The position numbers and the translations under genes are program-made. A DNA stretch of 64,000 nucleotides from Gemmatimonadota bacterium (GTDB taxonomy: Bacteria > Gemmatimonadota > Gemmatimonadetes > Palauibacterales > KS3-K002). The notes under the pieces were generated by a model. It was not told the origin of the DNA. It was given only the letters and a program-made list of their open reading frames with translations, and searched no databases. The stretch lies in NCBI GenBank assembly GCA_020344215.1, contig CP070815.1, positions 4,215,709 to 4,279,708 of the forward strand. The letters are read 5' to 3'. Below, piece by piece: positions 27,534 to 36,541 of this stretch. The number at the start of each line of letters is the position of its first letter. Within the stretch, counting starts at the first letter, position 1.

Positions 27534-29054
27534 ATGAGCGAGCAGGTCTCAACAATGGCATCTGCACTGCCGGCGGCGGCGTTCCTGGTCCCGTTCGCGG
27601 CCGGAGCCATCGTGCTGTCGAGCCGGCGGTTGCCGAGCTGGTTCTGGCAGGGAGTCTCCGTGCTCGCCTCCGCCGTAACTCTCGCTGCGGGCGTCTGGAT
27701 GGCCTTGGCCACGGTGCAGGGCATCGTCCTCACAGGCTGGGGGAACGAACTGCGCGTCGATGCGTTGAGCGCGCTGCTGGTCGTGGTCATCGGCGGCGTT
27801 GGGTTCCTAGCTTGCGTGTACTCGCTGCGCTACGTGCTGCCCGGCCTGCGCGCGCGGGTCGGCGCGGAGGCGGCGCAGCGGCGGCTACCGGTGTTCTACG
27901 GCCTGCTGCTCTGGTTCATCGCGACAATGGTGTGGGGGTGTGTCACCAATAACCTCATCATGCTGTTCGTGGCGGTCGAGGCGACGACGCTGGCTTCGGG
28001 GCTTCTGGTCGCGTTCTACTGGGACCGGCGGGCGCTGGAAGCGGGCTACAAGTACCTGATGCTACTTACAATCGGCATCACGTTCGCGCTGCTCGGCTGT
28101 GTGCTGATCTACGCACAAGCTGCAGCCACGGGCGAGCTTGGCGGCGGCCAGGCTCTCCATATCAGCCAGGTCCGGCGGGTCGCCCACTTGTTCCCCGCCA
28201 GGACCGCACTGCTGACCGTGGCGCTTCTCGTGATCGGCTTCGGCACCAAGGCCGGCATCGCGCCGTTCCACCCCTGGTTGCCGGACGCGCACGCCGAGGC
28301 ACCGACGCCGATCTCGGTTCTACTCTCCGGGGTGATGATCAAGATGGCGGTGTACGCCCTGGCGCGCACCACCAGCGTCTTCTTCCCAAGCTGGCCGCAG
28401 CTGACCGTGTTCGCTGTGGCGCTCGGCAGCTTCACGATGGTCCTAGGGATCGTCGTTGCCTTCACACAGGACGATTTGAAGCGGCTGCTCGCCTACTCGT
28501 CGGTCAGCCAGATCGGCTATGTGGTCGCCGGCGTCGGGCTGGGGACCTACCTGGGCTGCTACGGCGGCCTGTTCCACCTCGTCAACCACGCCGTCGCCAA
28601 GGGACTGCTCTTCATGTGCGCAGGCGCGGTGGTCTATGCCACAGGGGCGCGCCGGATGAGTGATCTGGGCGGTTTGGCGAGCAGGATGCCGGTTACCAGC
28701 GCGTGCTTTGTCGTGGGGGCACTGACGATCGCCGGCCTGCCACCGCTATCCGGCTTCATGAGCAAGCTGACGATCTACCTCGCCCTGGCTCGGGCCGGCC
28801 TGTGGTGGGCCGTTGCCATCGCCGTGCTCGCCAGTCTCCTCACGCTGGCTGTGCTGGTGCGAGCGGCATCGGCGGTGTTCTGGGGCGCCCCGCGGGCCGC
28901 GGTGGCCACGCTGGAGGCGCGCGAGGTACCGCTGGCAATGTGGGGGCCGATGCTGATCCTAGCAGGCGTCAGTCTCCTCCTCGGGCTTTACCCCCGGGTG
29001 GTCTTCCCGCTCGTGGACGGCGCGGCGAGGGTGCTGGCACTGATCGGGAGGTGA
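27534..29054 (+). CDS. Antiporter-like membrane subunit 3 (HyfF-type)
   Basis: 506 residues, about 14 helices; HyfF is of similar length. Channel residues are kept: VAVEATTLASGLLV (glutamate), GTKAGIAPFHPWLPDAH (lysine) and DDLKRLLAYSSVSQIGYV. With the two earlier antiporter-like subunits it gives the three-pump architecture of Hyd-4 (HyfB, HyfD, HyfF). Confidence 0.88.
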   Translation: MSEQVSTMASALPAAAFLVPFAAGAIVLSSRRLPSWFWQGVSVLASAVTLAAGVWMALATVQGIVLTGWGNELRVDALSALLVVVIGGVGFLACVYSLRYVLPGLRARVGAEAAQRRLPVFYGLLLWFIATMVWGCVTNNLIMLFVAVEATTLASGLLVAFYWDRRALEAGYKYLMLLTIGITFALLGCVLIYAQAAATGELGGGQALHISQVRRVAHLFPARTALLTVALLVIGFGTKAGIAPFHPWLPDAHAEAPTPISVLLSGVMIKMAVYALARTTSVFFPSWPQLTVFAVALGSFTMVLGIVVAFTQDDLKRLLAYSSVSQIGYVVAGVGLGTYLGCYGGLFHLVNHAVAKGLLFMCAGAVVYATGARRMSDLGGLASRMPVTSACFVVGALTIAGLPPLSGFMSKLTIYLALARAGLWWAVAIAVLASLLTLAVLVRAASAVFWGAPRAAVATLEAREVPLAMWGPMLILAGVSLLLGLYPRVVFPLVDGAARVLALIGR

Positions 29055-29062
29055 GGCGAGCG

Positions 29063-29569
29063 ATGCTTAGACGGCTGTGCGAGAGAGCGTTCCCCAAGGC
29101 GTTGTGGGTCTACCATGCCAACTGCGGTGCTTGCAACGGCTGCGACATCGAGGTGATCAACGTCCTGACGCCCTACTACGATGCCGAACGCTTCGGGATC
29201 AGATTGGTGGGTTCGCCCAGACATGCTGATGTGCTGCTGGTCTGCGGTCCGGTGACCCGCCAGGTGGCGCCAGCGCTGCGTCGGCTCTATGACGCCGTAC
29301 CGGCCCCGAAGCTCGTGTTCGCCATCGGCTCCTGTGCGGTCGGCGGAGGTTGCTGGTTCGACAGCTACAACGTCCTAGGCGGCGTGGACAAGGTGCTGCC
29401 GGTCGACTACTACGTGCCCGGCTGCCCGCCTCGACCGGAAGCGATACTTTACAGTGTGGCTGTGGCGCTCGGGCTGGCACCCAAGAAGGTCGCCGCTGAA
29501 GCGATGCGGCAGGAAACGCTTGAGGAGCTGGCTCTGGCGCGGCCGCGCCAGAGCGAGGCAGGACCGTGA
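29063..29569 (+). CDS. [NiFe] hydrogenase small subunit (HyfI/HycG/NuoB-type)
   Basis: 168 residues from the ATG at 29063; upstream in-frame codons lie within the previous gene. The proximal-cluster ligands are in CGACNGCDIE (C24, C27; C21 is adjacent), GSC (C91) and PGCPPRPE (C121). It is shorter than HyfI (about 250) because the extra C-terminal region is lacking, and closer to NuoB/MbhJ size. It carries electrons from the ferredoxin subunit to the Ni-Fe site. The stop overlaps the start of the receiver gene in a GTGA junction. Confidence 0.92.
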   Translation: MLRRLCERAFPKALWVYHANCGACNGCDIEVINVLTPYYDAERFGIRLVGSPRHADVLLVCGPVTRQVAPALRRLYDAVPAPKLVFAIGSCAVGGGCWFDSYNVLGGVDKVLPVDYYVPGCPPRPEAILYSVAVALGLAPKKVAAEAMRQETLEELALARPRQSEAGP

Positions 29570-30000
29570 GCGAGCAGACTAAGATCCTCATCGTCGAGGA
29601 CGATAAGGACCTGGTGGCGGCGTTGCAGATCGTGCTGCAGAAGCGCGGCTTCGACGTGGTAGCCGCGTACGACGCACCCGGGGGACTGGCGAAGGCAGAG
29701 GAGGCGAGGCCCGACCTGATCGTGCTCGATATCATGATGCCCGACGCGACCGAAGGATTCCACTTCGTGTGGACGCTTCGCCTGCGCGAGGAGGAGTACT
29801 TCCGCACAGTGCCGATCATCGTGATTAGCGCGATCCATCAGAGGACCGAGCTGCGCTTCTACCCCGACTCGGCCGATGGCACCTACCAGGCTGGAGAGTT
29901 TTTGCCGGTCCAGGGCTTCATTGACAAACCGGTGGATCCGGCGGAGCTTCTCCGGGAGGTGGAGCGGCAGCTGGGACTTGCGCGCGGTGGCGAGCGATAG
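29566..30000 (+). CDS. Stand-alone receiver (CheY-like) with long beta4-beta5 insert
   Basis: 144 residues, one receiver domain and no output domain. The acidic pocket is EDD, the phosphoacceptor D55 in LDIMMPD and the lysine in FIDKPV. Between the conserved SA position and the KP motif there is an expanded segment (about 88-120). A similar expansion is found in the receiver at 34933-35343, so both belong to one receiver subgroup. It is translationally coupled to the hydrogenase small subunit, which ties the signalling to hydrogenase expression or state. Confidence 0.88.
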   Translation: MSEQTKILIVEDDKDLVAALQIVLQKRGFDVVAAYDAPGGLAKAEEARPDLIVLDIMMPDATEGFHFVWTLRLREEEYFRTVPIIVISAIHQRTELRFYPDSADGTYQAGEFLPVQGFIDKPVDPAELLREVERQLGLARGGER

Positions 30001-30016
30001 CCGCGAAGCGCGGGCA

Positions 30017-31570
30017 ATGGCGAAAAGCGGGGAATCCCTCGGGCTCAGCGAGTTGCCTCCCGTCGCCGCGGAGCTCGTGGCTCGCGTTGGCTGGCTCATT
30101 CGGCTGCGCTGGTTGGCGGTCGCCGGTGTAGTCTGCATCCTCGAGCTCGCCCGCCGGGTCTTCTCCCTTCAGCTCGCGCTACAGCCCCTCTACCTGACGA
30201 TAGCGGCGCTCGCCACCTACAATCTCATCCTCACGCTCATCTTCAGGCGTCTGCGGCGTGGGCGTTCGGAAAGAGCAGTCCGGCCTGCCGGGCGCCTTGC
30301 CCGCCTGCTGCTGGCGGAGTCTGCGCCAGGGTTCGAGCCGCCTGCTGAAGCGTCGGCGGCCGCGGTCTTCGCCAACGTGCAGATCGCCATCGACCTGCTG
30401 TTCCTCGCGCTGCTGCTCCACTTCTCGGGCGGTATCGAGAACCCGTTCGTCTTCTTCTTCATTCTTCACGTGATCGTCGCCAGCATCTTGCTCTCGCGGC
30501 TGGCGACGTTCTTTCACGCTACGCTCGGGCTGGCCCTGGTCTCCGGCTTGGCCCTCGGCGAGCTCCTCGGCGTCCTGCCGCACTACCCGCTCCACGACCT
30601 GTCGCAAGCCAGCGCCTTCCGTGACCCCACGGTGGTCGTCGTGCAACTGTTCGTCCTGGGCACCACACTGTACCTGTCAGCCTATTTGGGGAGTGCGGGT
30701 GCCAGCCAGCTGCGGGCGCGCGTGGGCGATAGCCTCGCGCTCTCCCGGAAACTTGCCGAGAAGGCGAGGCTCCTCGAGGCCGCTTACCAGCGAGCCAGCC
30801 AGAGCGAGCGGGCAAAGTCTCGCTACATGCGCAAGGTCGCGCACGAGCTGCGTGGCCCCGTAGGAACTATTCAGACGGCGCTCAAGGTGGTGCTCCAGGA
30901 GCTTGTCGAGGAGGTACCGGAGAGCTCGCGCGAGCTCGTTGCACGCGCCGAGCGACGGGCCGGCGACGTGGCTCGGGTGACGCTGGATCTGCTTACGCTG
31001 TCCCAAGCGCGCGAGGCCCCCCTGGAAGTCGAGATGATGGCGATCAAGCCAGCCCAACTCGTCGCCGAAGTCGTCGCTGAGTTCTTGGAGCCGGCGACGC
31101 GAGCCGGCCTGACCCTCCTCTCCTCTGTTCCTCAAGATCTGGGCACCTTCAAAGCCGACCCGGACGGGCTCAGGCAGCTCGTTGGCAACCTGCTGGAGAA
31201 CGCCATCCGCTACACTCCAAGCGGGGGCCGGGTCGAGGTGAGGATGGGACCAGGCGAAAGAGGCTTGCGCCTCGAGGTCGAGGATACCGGCATAGGCATC
31301 CCTCCCGAGGACTTGCCTCGCGTATTCGACGAGTTCTTCCGCGCCGCCAACGCGCGTCAGTTTTCCTCGGAGGGTACCGGGCTCGGGCTTGCGATCGTCA
31401 ACGCCGTCGCCGAACAGCACGGCGGCAGCGTCGCCATCGACAGCACTCCGGGGCGTGGCACGCTGGTCGTGGTTGACCTGTCGCTCGTACCGCTGGGCCG
31501 AAGAGAGACAGGCCATCGGGGGCTGACGCCCCCCTTTGGCGCACACGGTAGACCACGCCGTTCGTCATGA
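30017..31570 (+). CDS. Membrane sensor histidine kinase
   Basis: 517 residues from the ATG at 30017, 16 nt after the receiver stop. About six hydrophobic helices lie in residues 25-225, with a soluble insert near 78-118. A coiled linker follows, then HisKA with H276 (KVAHELRGPVGTI) and a HATPase with NLLENAIRYTPSGG, DTGIGIPPEDL and GTGLGLAIV. No periplasmic domain, so it probably senses a membrane or redox signal, possibly the state of the adjacent hydrogenase. The last 30 residues (after about LSLVPLG) look non-homologous and overlap a hairpin. Confidence 0.88.
   Translation: MAKSGESLGLSELPPVAAELVARVGWLIRLRWLAVAGVVCILELARRVFSLQLALQPLYLTIAALATYNLILTLIFRRLRRGRSERAVRPAGRLARLLLAESAPGFEPPAEASAAAVFANVQIAIDLLFLALLLHFSGGIENPFVFFFILHVIVASILLSRLATFFHATLGLALVSGLALGELLGVLPHYPLHDLSQASAFRDPTVVVVQLFVLGTTLYLSAYLGSAGASQLRARVGDSLALSRKLAEKARLLEAAYQRASQSERAKSRYMRKVAHELRGPVGTIQTALKVVLQELVEEVPESSRELVARAERRAGDVARVTLDLLTLSQAREAPLEVEMMAIKPAQLVAEVVAEFLEPATRAGLTLLSSVPQDLGTFKADPDGLRQLVGNLLENAIRYTPSGGRVEVRMGPGERGLRLEVEDTGIGIPPEDLPRVFDEFFRAANARQFSSEGTGLGLAIVNAVAEQHGGSVAIDSTPGRGTLVVVDLSLVPLGRRETGHRGLTPPFGAHGRPRRSS
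31518..31533 (+). terminator. Hairpin inside the 3' end of the kinase gene
   Basis: GGGGGC-TGAC-GCCCCC is a perfect 6-bp stem with a 4-nt loop, followed by CTTT. It lies about 35 nt before the kinase stop, in the part that no longer resembles a kinase. It probably marks the original end of the hydrogenase transcription unit. Confidence 0.4.
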
Positions 31571-31691
31571 GGACGAAGATGCGCTCGAACTTGCCGATCT
31601 CCTTCGTCGGGCCGCTGTGCACCGCAGCGAGGTCGGCGAGCTTGTCCGGAGCCGGATGCCACCGGCTCTTGGCGGGGCCTGAGCGTGGCAC
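31540..31691 (-). other. Possible decayed coding fragment
   Basis: On the minus strand a short open frame reads KFERIFVLMTNGVVYRVRQRG. It looks protein-like but has no proper start or end, and I do not recognise it. It overlaps the kinase tail and may be debris at the junction between the GC-rich hydrogenase island and the less GC-rich signalling genes. Confidence 0.15.
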
Positions 31692-31700
31692 AGCAATTGG
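31686..31700 (+). promoter_or_regulatory. Possible sigma-54 promoter
   Basis: TGGCAC-N5-TTGG has a perfect -24 element and correct spacing, but the -12 element ends in G instead of C. It lies 40 nt before the receiver-kinase hybrid gene at 31740, whose ribosome site is AAGGAGA. Confidence 0.3.
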
Positions 31701-31739
31701 AGCATCATTGAGTAGAGCAGTGTCAAGGAGAAGACAGCC

Positions 31740-32879
31740 ATGAAGGACACGTCCGAACGAGAGAAGATAGTCGTCATCGACGACGACTACGCCATGCGCT
31801 TGTCGTGCAGGCAGATTCTCTCCAAGAGCGGGTTCGACGTCGAGACTTTTGAGGACGGGGTCAAGGGGCTTGAGGGAATCGCGAGCCTCAGGCCCAGCCT
31901 TGCCCTCGTCGATCTCAAGATGCCGGGACTGAGCGGCATGGAGGTCATTCCCAGGATTCAGGAGATCGACCGCGAGATCGTCATAGTAGTGATTACGGGG
32001 TACGCGACGATCAGCACGGCGGTCGATGCCATGAAGGCTGGAGCGTACGATTTCTTGCCCAAGCCGTTCAAGCCTGACGAACTGCGGATAATCGTCAATC
32101 GCGGCCTCGAGCGCCGGCGATTGAAGCTGGCCTCGCGACAGTTTGAACTGGAGCGCGAGCTGCTGAAGCGTCGCTTCGTGTCGTTCGTATCACATCAACT
32201 GAAGAGCCCGCTGGCGGTGATTCACCAGTACTTGGATGTCTTGCGGCACCTGGGGGAAACGGAGGACGCTCAGGCAAAGCGACGGGATTGGCTCGATCGG
32301 TGTCTCGAGCGAAGCGAGGAGATGAAGGCGCTCATCGATGACTGGCTAACCCTGGCAATACTCGAGAGTGACAGTCTGTTTCGGGAGCGGGTGAAGGTAG
32401 ATCTGAAGGATATCATCCTGCGTATCATTGCGACCTACGAAACGATGGCGGCCGAGAACGGCGTGACCTTGCAGGTTGACCTGCCGCAAGACACCTATCT
32501 CGTGCGAGGCGATCTCAACTGTCTCGGTGTTCTGTTCGACAATCTCATAGTGAATGCTATCAAGTACAACAAGCGGAAAGGTCGAGTCACGGTCTCAGCC
32601 AGCTTGGAGAATTCAGAAGTCGTCATGTCTGTTCAGGACACCGGCGTAGGGATCCCGGAGAAGTACCACGAGTTTCTTTTCGACGAGTTCTTCAGAGTCA
32701 AGGAGGCTGGCAGCAAGGTTGGTGGGACAGGTCTCGGTCTTCCCATCTGCAAGAGGATCGTCTCTGAGATGGGCGGGGTCATCGAGCTACAAAGCCAAGT
32801 CGATGTCGGGTCCACATTTCGTGTTCGTTTGCCTGCCTTTACGGAGCAGCGGAGCCGGGACGATGGTACGGCTAGTTGA
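31740..32879 (+). CDS. Receiver-first hybrid histidine kinase
   Basis: 379 residues. The N-terminal receiver has D58 in VDLKMPG and K108 in LPKPF. A short helix leads into HisKA with H152 (FVSHQLKSPLAVI) and a HATPase with DNLIVNAIKYNKRKG, DTGVGIPEKYHEFLFDEFF and GTGLGLPI. Having the receiver before the kinase means phosphorylation by another kinase probably controls its activity. Soluble. It is followed after 18 nt by a Cache/HAMP kinase. Confidence 0.9.
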   Translation: MKDTSEREKIVVIDDDYAMRLSCRQILSKSGFDVETFEDGVKGLEGIASLRPSLALVDLKMPGLSGMEVIPRIQEIDREIVIVVITGYATISTAVDAMKAGAYDFLPKPFKPDELRIIVNRGLERRRLKLASRQFELERELLKRRFVSFVSHQLKSPLAVIHQYLDVLRHLGETEDAQAKRRDWLDRCLERSEEMKALIDDWLTLAILESDSLFRERVKVDLKDIILRIIATYETMAAENGVTLQVDLPQDTYLVRGDLNCLGVLFDNLIVNAIKYNKRKGRVTVSASLENSEVVMSVQDTGVGIPEKYHEFLFDEFFRVKEAGSKVGGTGLGLPICKRIVSEMGGVIELQSQVDVGSTFRVRLPAFTEQRSRDDGTAS

Positions 32880-32897
32880 GTAGGTAGGAGTAATACC

Positions 32898-34880
32898 ATG
32901 ACACGGATAGCCATCAGGCTCACGGCGAGCTTCCTGCTGATCATCGTGATCATAAGCGCGATTTTCAGCGTGGTGGGGATCCGTTTTATCGGCAACCGTA
33001 TTGTGGCCGAGGCTCAGAACAGAGTTGAGATGGATCTCAACGCTGCTCGAGAGATCTACTCGACGTACTTGAGCGATCTCCACGACGTGCTTCGCTTCAC
33101 AGCCGTCCGTTTCTACCTGAGGAACGCCGTGCTAGCCGGAGATATCCAGCGTGCAGCCGGCGAACTTCAGAATACGTTGACCCGAGAAGGGCTAGACATT
33201 CTCACTGTCACCGATCGCGACGGCACTGTACTGCTACGGGCGGCCAACCCCGATGTCGCGGGCGATAGTCAGGCCGACGATGAACTCGTGAGAGCGGTGC
33301 TCGAACGGGGCGCGCCCGTCGCGGCGACAGCCGTAGTAGGCGAGGAGCTTCTTCAAAAGGAGTGCCCGCTTGTCGCCGAGAGAGCGGTCTGCGAGTTGGT
33401 CGAAACACCCAGGGCACGCCCGAGAGACGAAACAGAGGAGACGGCCGGTATGGTGCTAAAAGCTGCCGCGCCGATCTTCGATTACCGGGGCAACGTAATC
33501 GGCGTTGTCTACGGGGGGCTATTGCTTAACCAGCGTTACGACATCGTCGACAAGATAAAGGCAACTGTCTTTCAGAGGGAGCAGTACAGGGGCAGGGATA
33601 TCGGCACGGCCACGATCTTTTGCGATGATGTCAGGATCTCTACGAATGTCATGAACCAAGATGGCACGCGGGCCATCGGGACTCGCGTCTCGGAGGACGT
33701 TTACAACCGTGCCGTGAAGGAGGGGGACCGCTGGATCGGGCGCGCTTACGTGGTGAACAGCTGGTACATCAGCGCCTATGAGCCAATCAGAGACATAGAG
33801 GGCAGGGTCGTGGGGATCCTCTACGTCGGGATCCTTGAAGAGCCCTATCTCGAGCTTAGGAGGCGCACCATTCTTCTTTTCCTGGCCATCACCCTGGGAG
33901 GCGCAATCCTGGCAGTGGGCCTGTCCTATCTCATTTCCAGAACGGTGTCAGTACCGATCAAACAACTCGTCTACGCCTCACGAGAAGTTGCCCGCGGGAA
34001 TCTCGATGCGCAGGTTGCAGTCAGATCGAATGACGAACTGGCCGAGCTGGCAAACGCCTTCAATCAGATGGCTTCTGCGTTGCGCCGAATGAAGGGGGAC
34101 CTTCAGGAATGGGGAAGGACGCTCGAGGAGAAAGTCAGACAGCGAACCGATGAGCTCGTCGCGATGCAGGCGCGGGTCGCGCAGTCCGAGAGATTGGCCT
34201 CCGTGGGAATGCTGGCCGCAGGAGTGGCGCACGAGATCAACAACCCGCTCGGTGGGATTCTGGCGCTGACGGCGCTTACCCTGGAAGACCTGCCGCAGGA
34301 CGATCCCAACCGTGAGAACCTGGAGGAGGTAGTCGGCCAGTGCGAGCGCTGTCGCGAGATCGTAAAGGGGCTGCTGGAGTTCTCCCGTCAGTCAGAGACC
34401 GGCGCGGAGCGGATTGCCATCAATGAAACGCTCGAGGACACGCTGTCCCTGATTGAGAAGCAGTCGTTGTTCTTCAACATAAGGCTTCTCAAACACCTCG
34501 ATCCTGAGCTGCCCGCGGTGACCGGCGACAAGTCACAACTCCAGCAGGTCTTCATAAACATCATCATGAATGCCGTGCAGGCCATGGCGGAAAGAGGTAC
34601 CCTCACCCTCGTCACGCGTCGCGCAGCGGACGGCTTTGTGGAAGTGGTCATCTGCGACACGGGATGCGGTATAGCGGCGAGTGAAATCGACCATATCTTC
34701 GATCCGTTCTACAGCACGAAAGGAGGCGGTGAGGGGACCGGCTTGGGCCTGTCCATCGCATACGGGATTGTTGCGAAACACCACGGAAGCATCGCCGTCG
34801 AGAGCGAACCAGGCAAGGGGAGTACGTTCACGATTCGTCTGCTGGCGGCGCCCGAGTTCACCGGAATCGACCAGACGTGA
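32898..34880 (+). CDS. Cache/HAMP sensor histidine kinase (NtrB/ZraS-like)
   Basis: 660 residues. A membrane helix (about 8-30), an extracytoplasmic Cache-type double sensor region (about 35-318; Cys at 156 and 165), a second helix (about 323-347), HAMP (about 350-402), a coiled coil, HisKA with H445 (GVAHEINNPLGGIL) and a HATPase (DTGCGIAASEIDHIFDPFYSTK, GTGLGLSIAYGI). The HEINNPLGG box is typical of kinases that pair with NtrC-type regulators. Ribosome site GGAG 8 nt before the ATG. Probably an operon with the hybrid kinase upstream. The ligand is likely a small molecule. Confidence 0.9.
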   Translation: MTRIAIRLTASFLLIIVIISAIFSVVGIRFIGNRIVAEAQNRVEMDLNAAREIYSTYLSDLHDVLRFTAVRFYLRNAVLAGDIQRAAGELQNTLTREGLDILTVTDRDGTVLLRAANPDVAGDSQADDELVRAVLERGAPVAATAVVGEELLQKECPLVAERAVCELVETPRARPRDETEETAGMVLKAAAPIFDYRGNVIGVVYGGLLLNQRYDIVDKIKATVFQREQYRGRDIGTATIFCDDVRISTNVMNQDGTRAIGTRVSEDVYNRAVKEGDRWIGRAYVVNSWYISAYEPIRDIEGRVVGILYVGILEEPYLELRRRTILLFLAITLGGAILAVGLSYLISRTVSVPIKQLVYASREVARGNLDAQVAVRSNDELAELANAFNQMASALRRMKGDLQEWGRTLEEKVRQRTDELVAMQARVAQSERLASVGMLAAGVAHEINNPLGGILALTALTLEDLPQDDPNRENLEEVVGQCERCREIVKGLLEFSRQSETGAERIAINETLEDTLSLIEKQSLFFNIRLLKHLDPELPAVTGDKSQLQQVFINIIMNAVQAMAERGTLTLVTRRAADGFVEVVICDTGCGIAASEIDHIFDPFYSTKGGGEGTGLGLSIAYGIVAKHHGSIAVESEPGKGSTFTIRLLAAPEFTGIDQT

Positions 34881-34932
34881 AGGGGGAACTCAGGCTAATC
34901 CGCTGATGAGCCCGGCCTCGCTCGTTAGACCA

Positions 34933-35343
34933 TCACTCGGAAATATCGCTCTTGTCGGCAAGTAACTGCTCGACCTTCTCGAGTAGAGCCTTTGGTTCAA
35001 GAGGCTTCTCCACACATTCGTCGACGGGGAAAAACTGCGAGTGTACCGGCTCACCGATGAAATAGAACCCGGTCTGGTCGCGCATCGAGGTCAAGGTAAG
35101 GATAGGTATCTTGCTGTAACGGGGATCTTTCCTGATCTTTCTCGCGAATATTAGCCCCTCGGCCATACCCCTCATCATTATGTCCAAGACGATGAGATCT
35201 GGGGCCTTTTCCTCCAGCATGGCCAGCCCCTCGTCGAGATTGTAGGCACACCTCACGTCGTAATCTCCCGTTTCGAGAATCGCCTTCGTGACATCCACGA
35301 AATCGGGATCATCGTCGATGACCAGTATGCTTGGAGTGCTCAT
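34933..35343 (-). CDS. Stand-alone receiver (CheY-like), paralogous to 29566-30000
   Basis: 136 residues from the ATG at 35343, supported by GAGG 7 nt upstream; an ATG at 35370 would add a non-conserved leader. Receiver with DDD pocket, phosphoacceptor D54 in LDIMMRG and K in CVEKPL. Like the receiver after the hydrogenase small subunit it has an extended stretch before KP (MRDQTGFYFIGEPVHSQFFPV). No output domain. It converges on the Cache kinase gene. Confidence 0.88.
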   Translation of the reverse strand: MSTPSILVIDDDPDFVDVTKAILETGDYDVRCAYNLDEGLAMLEEKAPDLIVLDIMMRGMAEGLIFARKIRKDPRYSKIPILTLTSMRDQTGFYFIGEPVHSQFFPVDECVEKPLEPKALLEKVEQLLADKSDISE

Positions 35344-35468
35344 TGTCGTACCTCGCAACCACAATGTCACAGCGATCTCGCTTCCCGGTTCAGATGTGAA
35401 CGCGGGATCTCATCTGATTATGCCACCGTGTGTGCGATCTCCGCCAGTATAGGCGGGACAAGCTATAC

Positions 35469-36128
35469 TCAGTCGCCTGTGATCTCCAGTCTGCCCTCAA
35501 CCTTATCCACGCCTCGCACGGATCGGGCCGCCTTGAGTGCTTCCTGCTCTTCCAAGAAGGAGGAGACAGTGCCACTAAGGGTCACCTTGCTCCCATCCGT
35601 CTCTACTGAGATCCGTCCCGCACGGCGGCGTGCCCTTTGCACAAGAGCGCTCTCGATCTTGGACTTTATGTCTTCGACCAACTCCGGAGGCTTGACGGTG
35701 ATCAGGTTGATGACTCCCCGCACGCCCCCCAGGGCGCTTATGCCTTCCTCGACGGCCCACTTGTCGTGGAACAGCTCGACCTCCCCTACCAGGGTGACGT
35801 AGCCGCCCTCCACCTTCGCGATCAGAAACCGGGGAAGGCGCACATCGCGCGACCTCAAGTGGTTTACCACCGCGTGTGCGATCTCCGTGTCGGTCTGATC
35901 ACGTGGACCAGGCGCGCGTATGCGCAGTTCATCGGCAACCGCATCCACACCGCTCACCCGTGCGGCGGCCCGCTCGGCTACGTGCTTGTGGTCGCAGCTA
36001 TCTACGTAGCCGGACAGCGTGACCACGCCTTCCTCTGCGGCGACCCCGATTTCCTGACCGCGTAGGCTGGGCTCCGACTCCAGCTCAGCCAGAACCCCGC
36101 GATGAAGCTCGGTGTCCATACTTCTCAT
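35469..36128 (-). CDS. Triple BON-domain protein
   Basis: 219 residues from the ATG at 36128, which has GAGGTGGAG upstream; the longer frame to 36209 lacks support. Three BON repeats (about 4-70, 80-147, 150-217), each with the GxVxLxGxV-type core: GVVTLSGYVDS, GYVTLVGEVEL and SKVTLSGTVSS. BON domains bind membranes or other hydrophobic surfaces in OsmY-like proteins. No signal peptide is visible, so location is uncertain. It may be a stress protein. Confidence 0.87.
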   Translation of the reverse strand: MRSMDTELHRGVLAELESEPSLRGQEIGVAAEEGVVTLSGYVDSCDHKHVAERAAARVSGVDAVADELRIRAPGPRDQTDTEIAHAVVNHLRSRDVRLPRFLIAKVEGGYVTLVGEVELFHDKWAVEEGISALGGVRGVINLITVKPPELVEDIKSKIESALVQRARRRAGRISVETDGSKVTLSGTVSSFLEEQEALKAARSVRGVDKVEGRLEITGD

Positions 36129-36541
36129 GATCCATCGCTCCACCTCTGATGTCCCCAGCCGTTGTCCCTCCACAGTGCTCGAGACAACAGCCGGGCCCTC
36201 ACCCTCCATGCTAGGGCGGACGCGACCAGGCCGTAATTCGGAATTGTGCCTAGATGTATCTCGGTTTCTACCTACGGCGCTTGACCGCCAGCCTTAGTCT
36301 GCCCAAGGGTGGCAACCGCGCGTCGTATTAGGAGTCTTGAACGCCTCTTCGGCAAACCGAGCAGTTCCCAAAGGTCGCCCACGGCGCTCGATTTCGGGCC
36401 CGCTCAATGTTATTGTCCGGACACACCGGGATCGGCGGCGGGCCCTCTGTGAGCTGGGAGGTCGAGACTACCGGTTCCCAGGGGGTCCGGTGTGCTGCCG
36501 CACGAGAACGTATTTGAGAAAGCAGGACGGAAGGTTTCGCA
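36129..36541. other. Divergent promoter region between BON gene and FixL-like kinase
   Basis: About 410 bases without a convincing gene. It should hold promoters in both directions. A 10-bp palindrome TGTCCGGACA lies at 36414-36423. The ribosome site GGAAGG precedes the GTG at 36542. Nothing else recognised. Confidence 0.4.
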
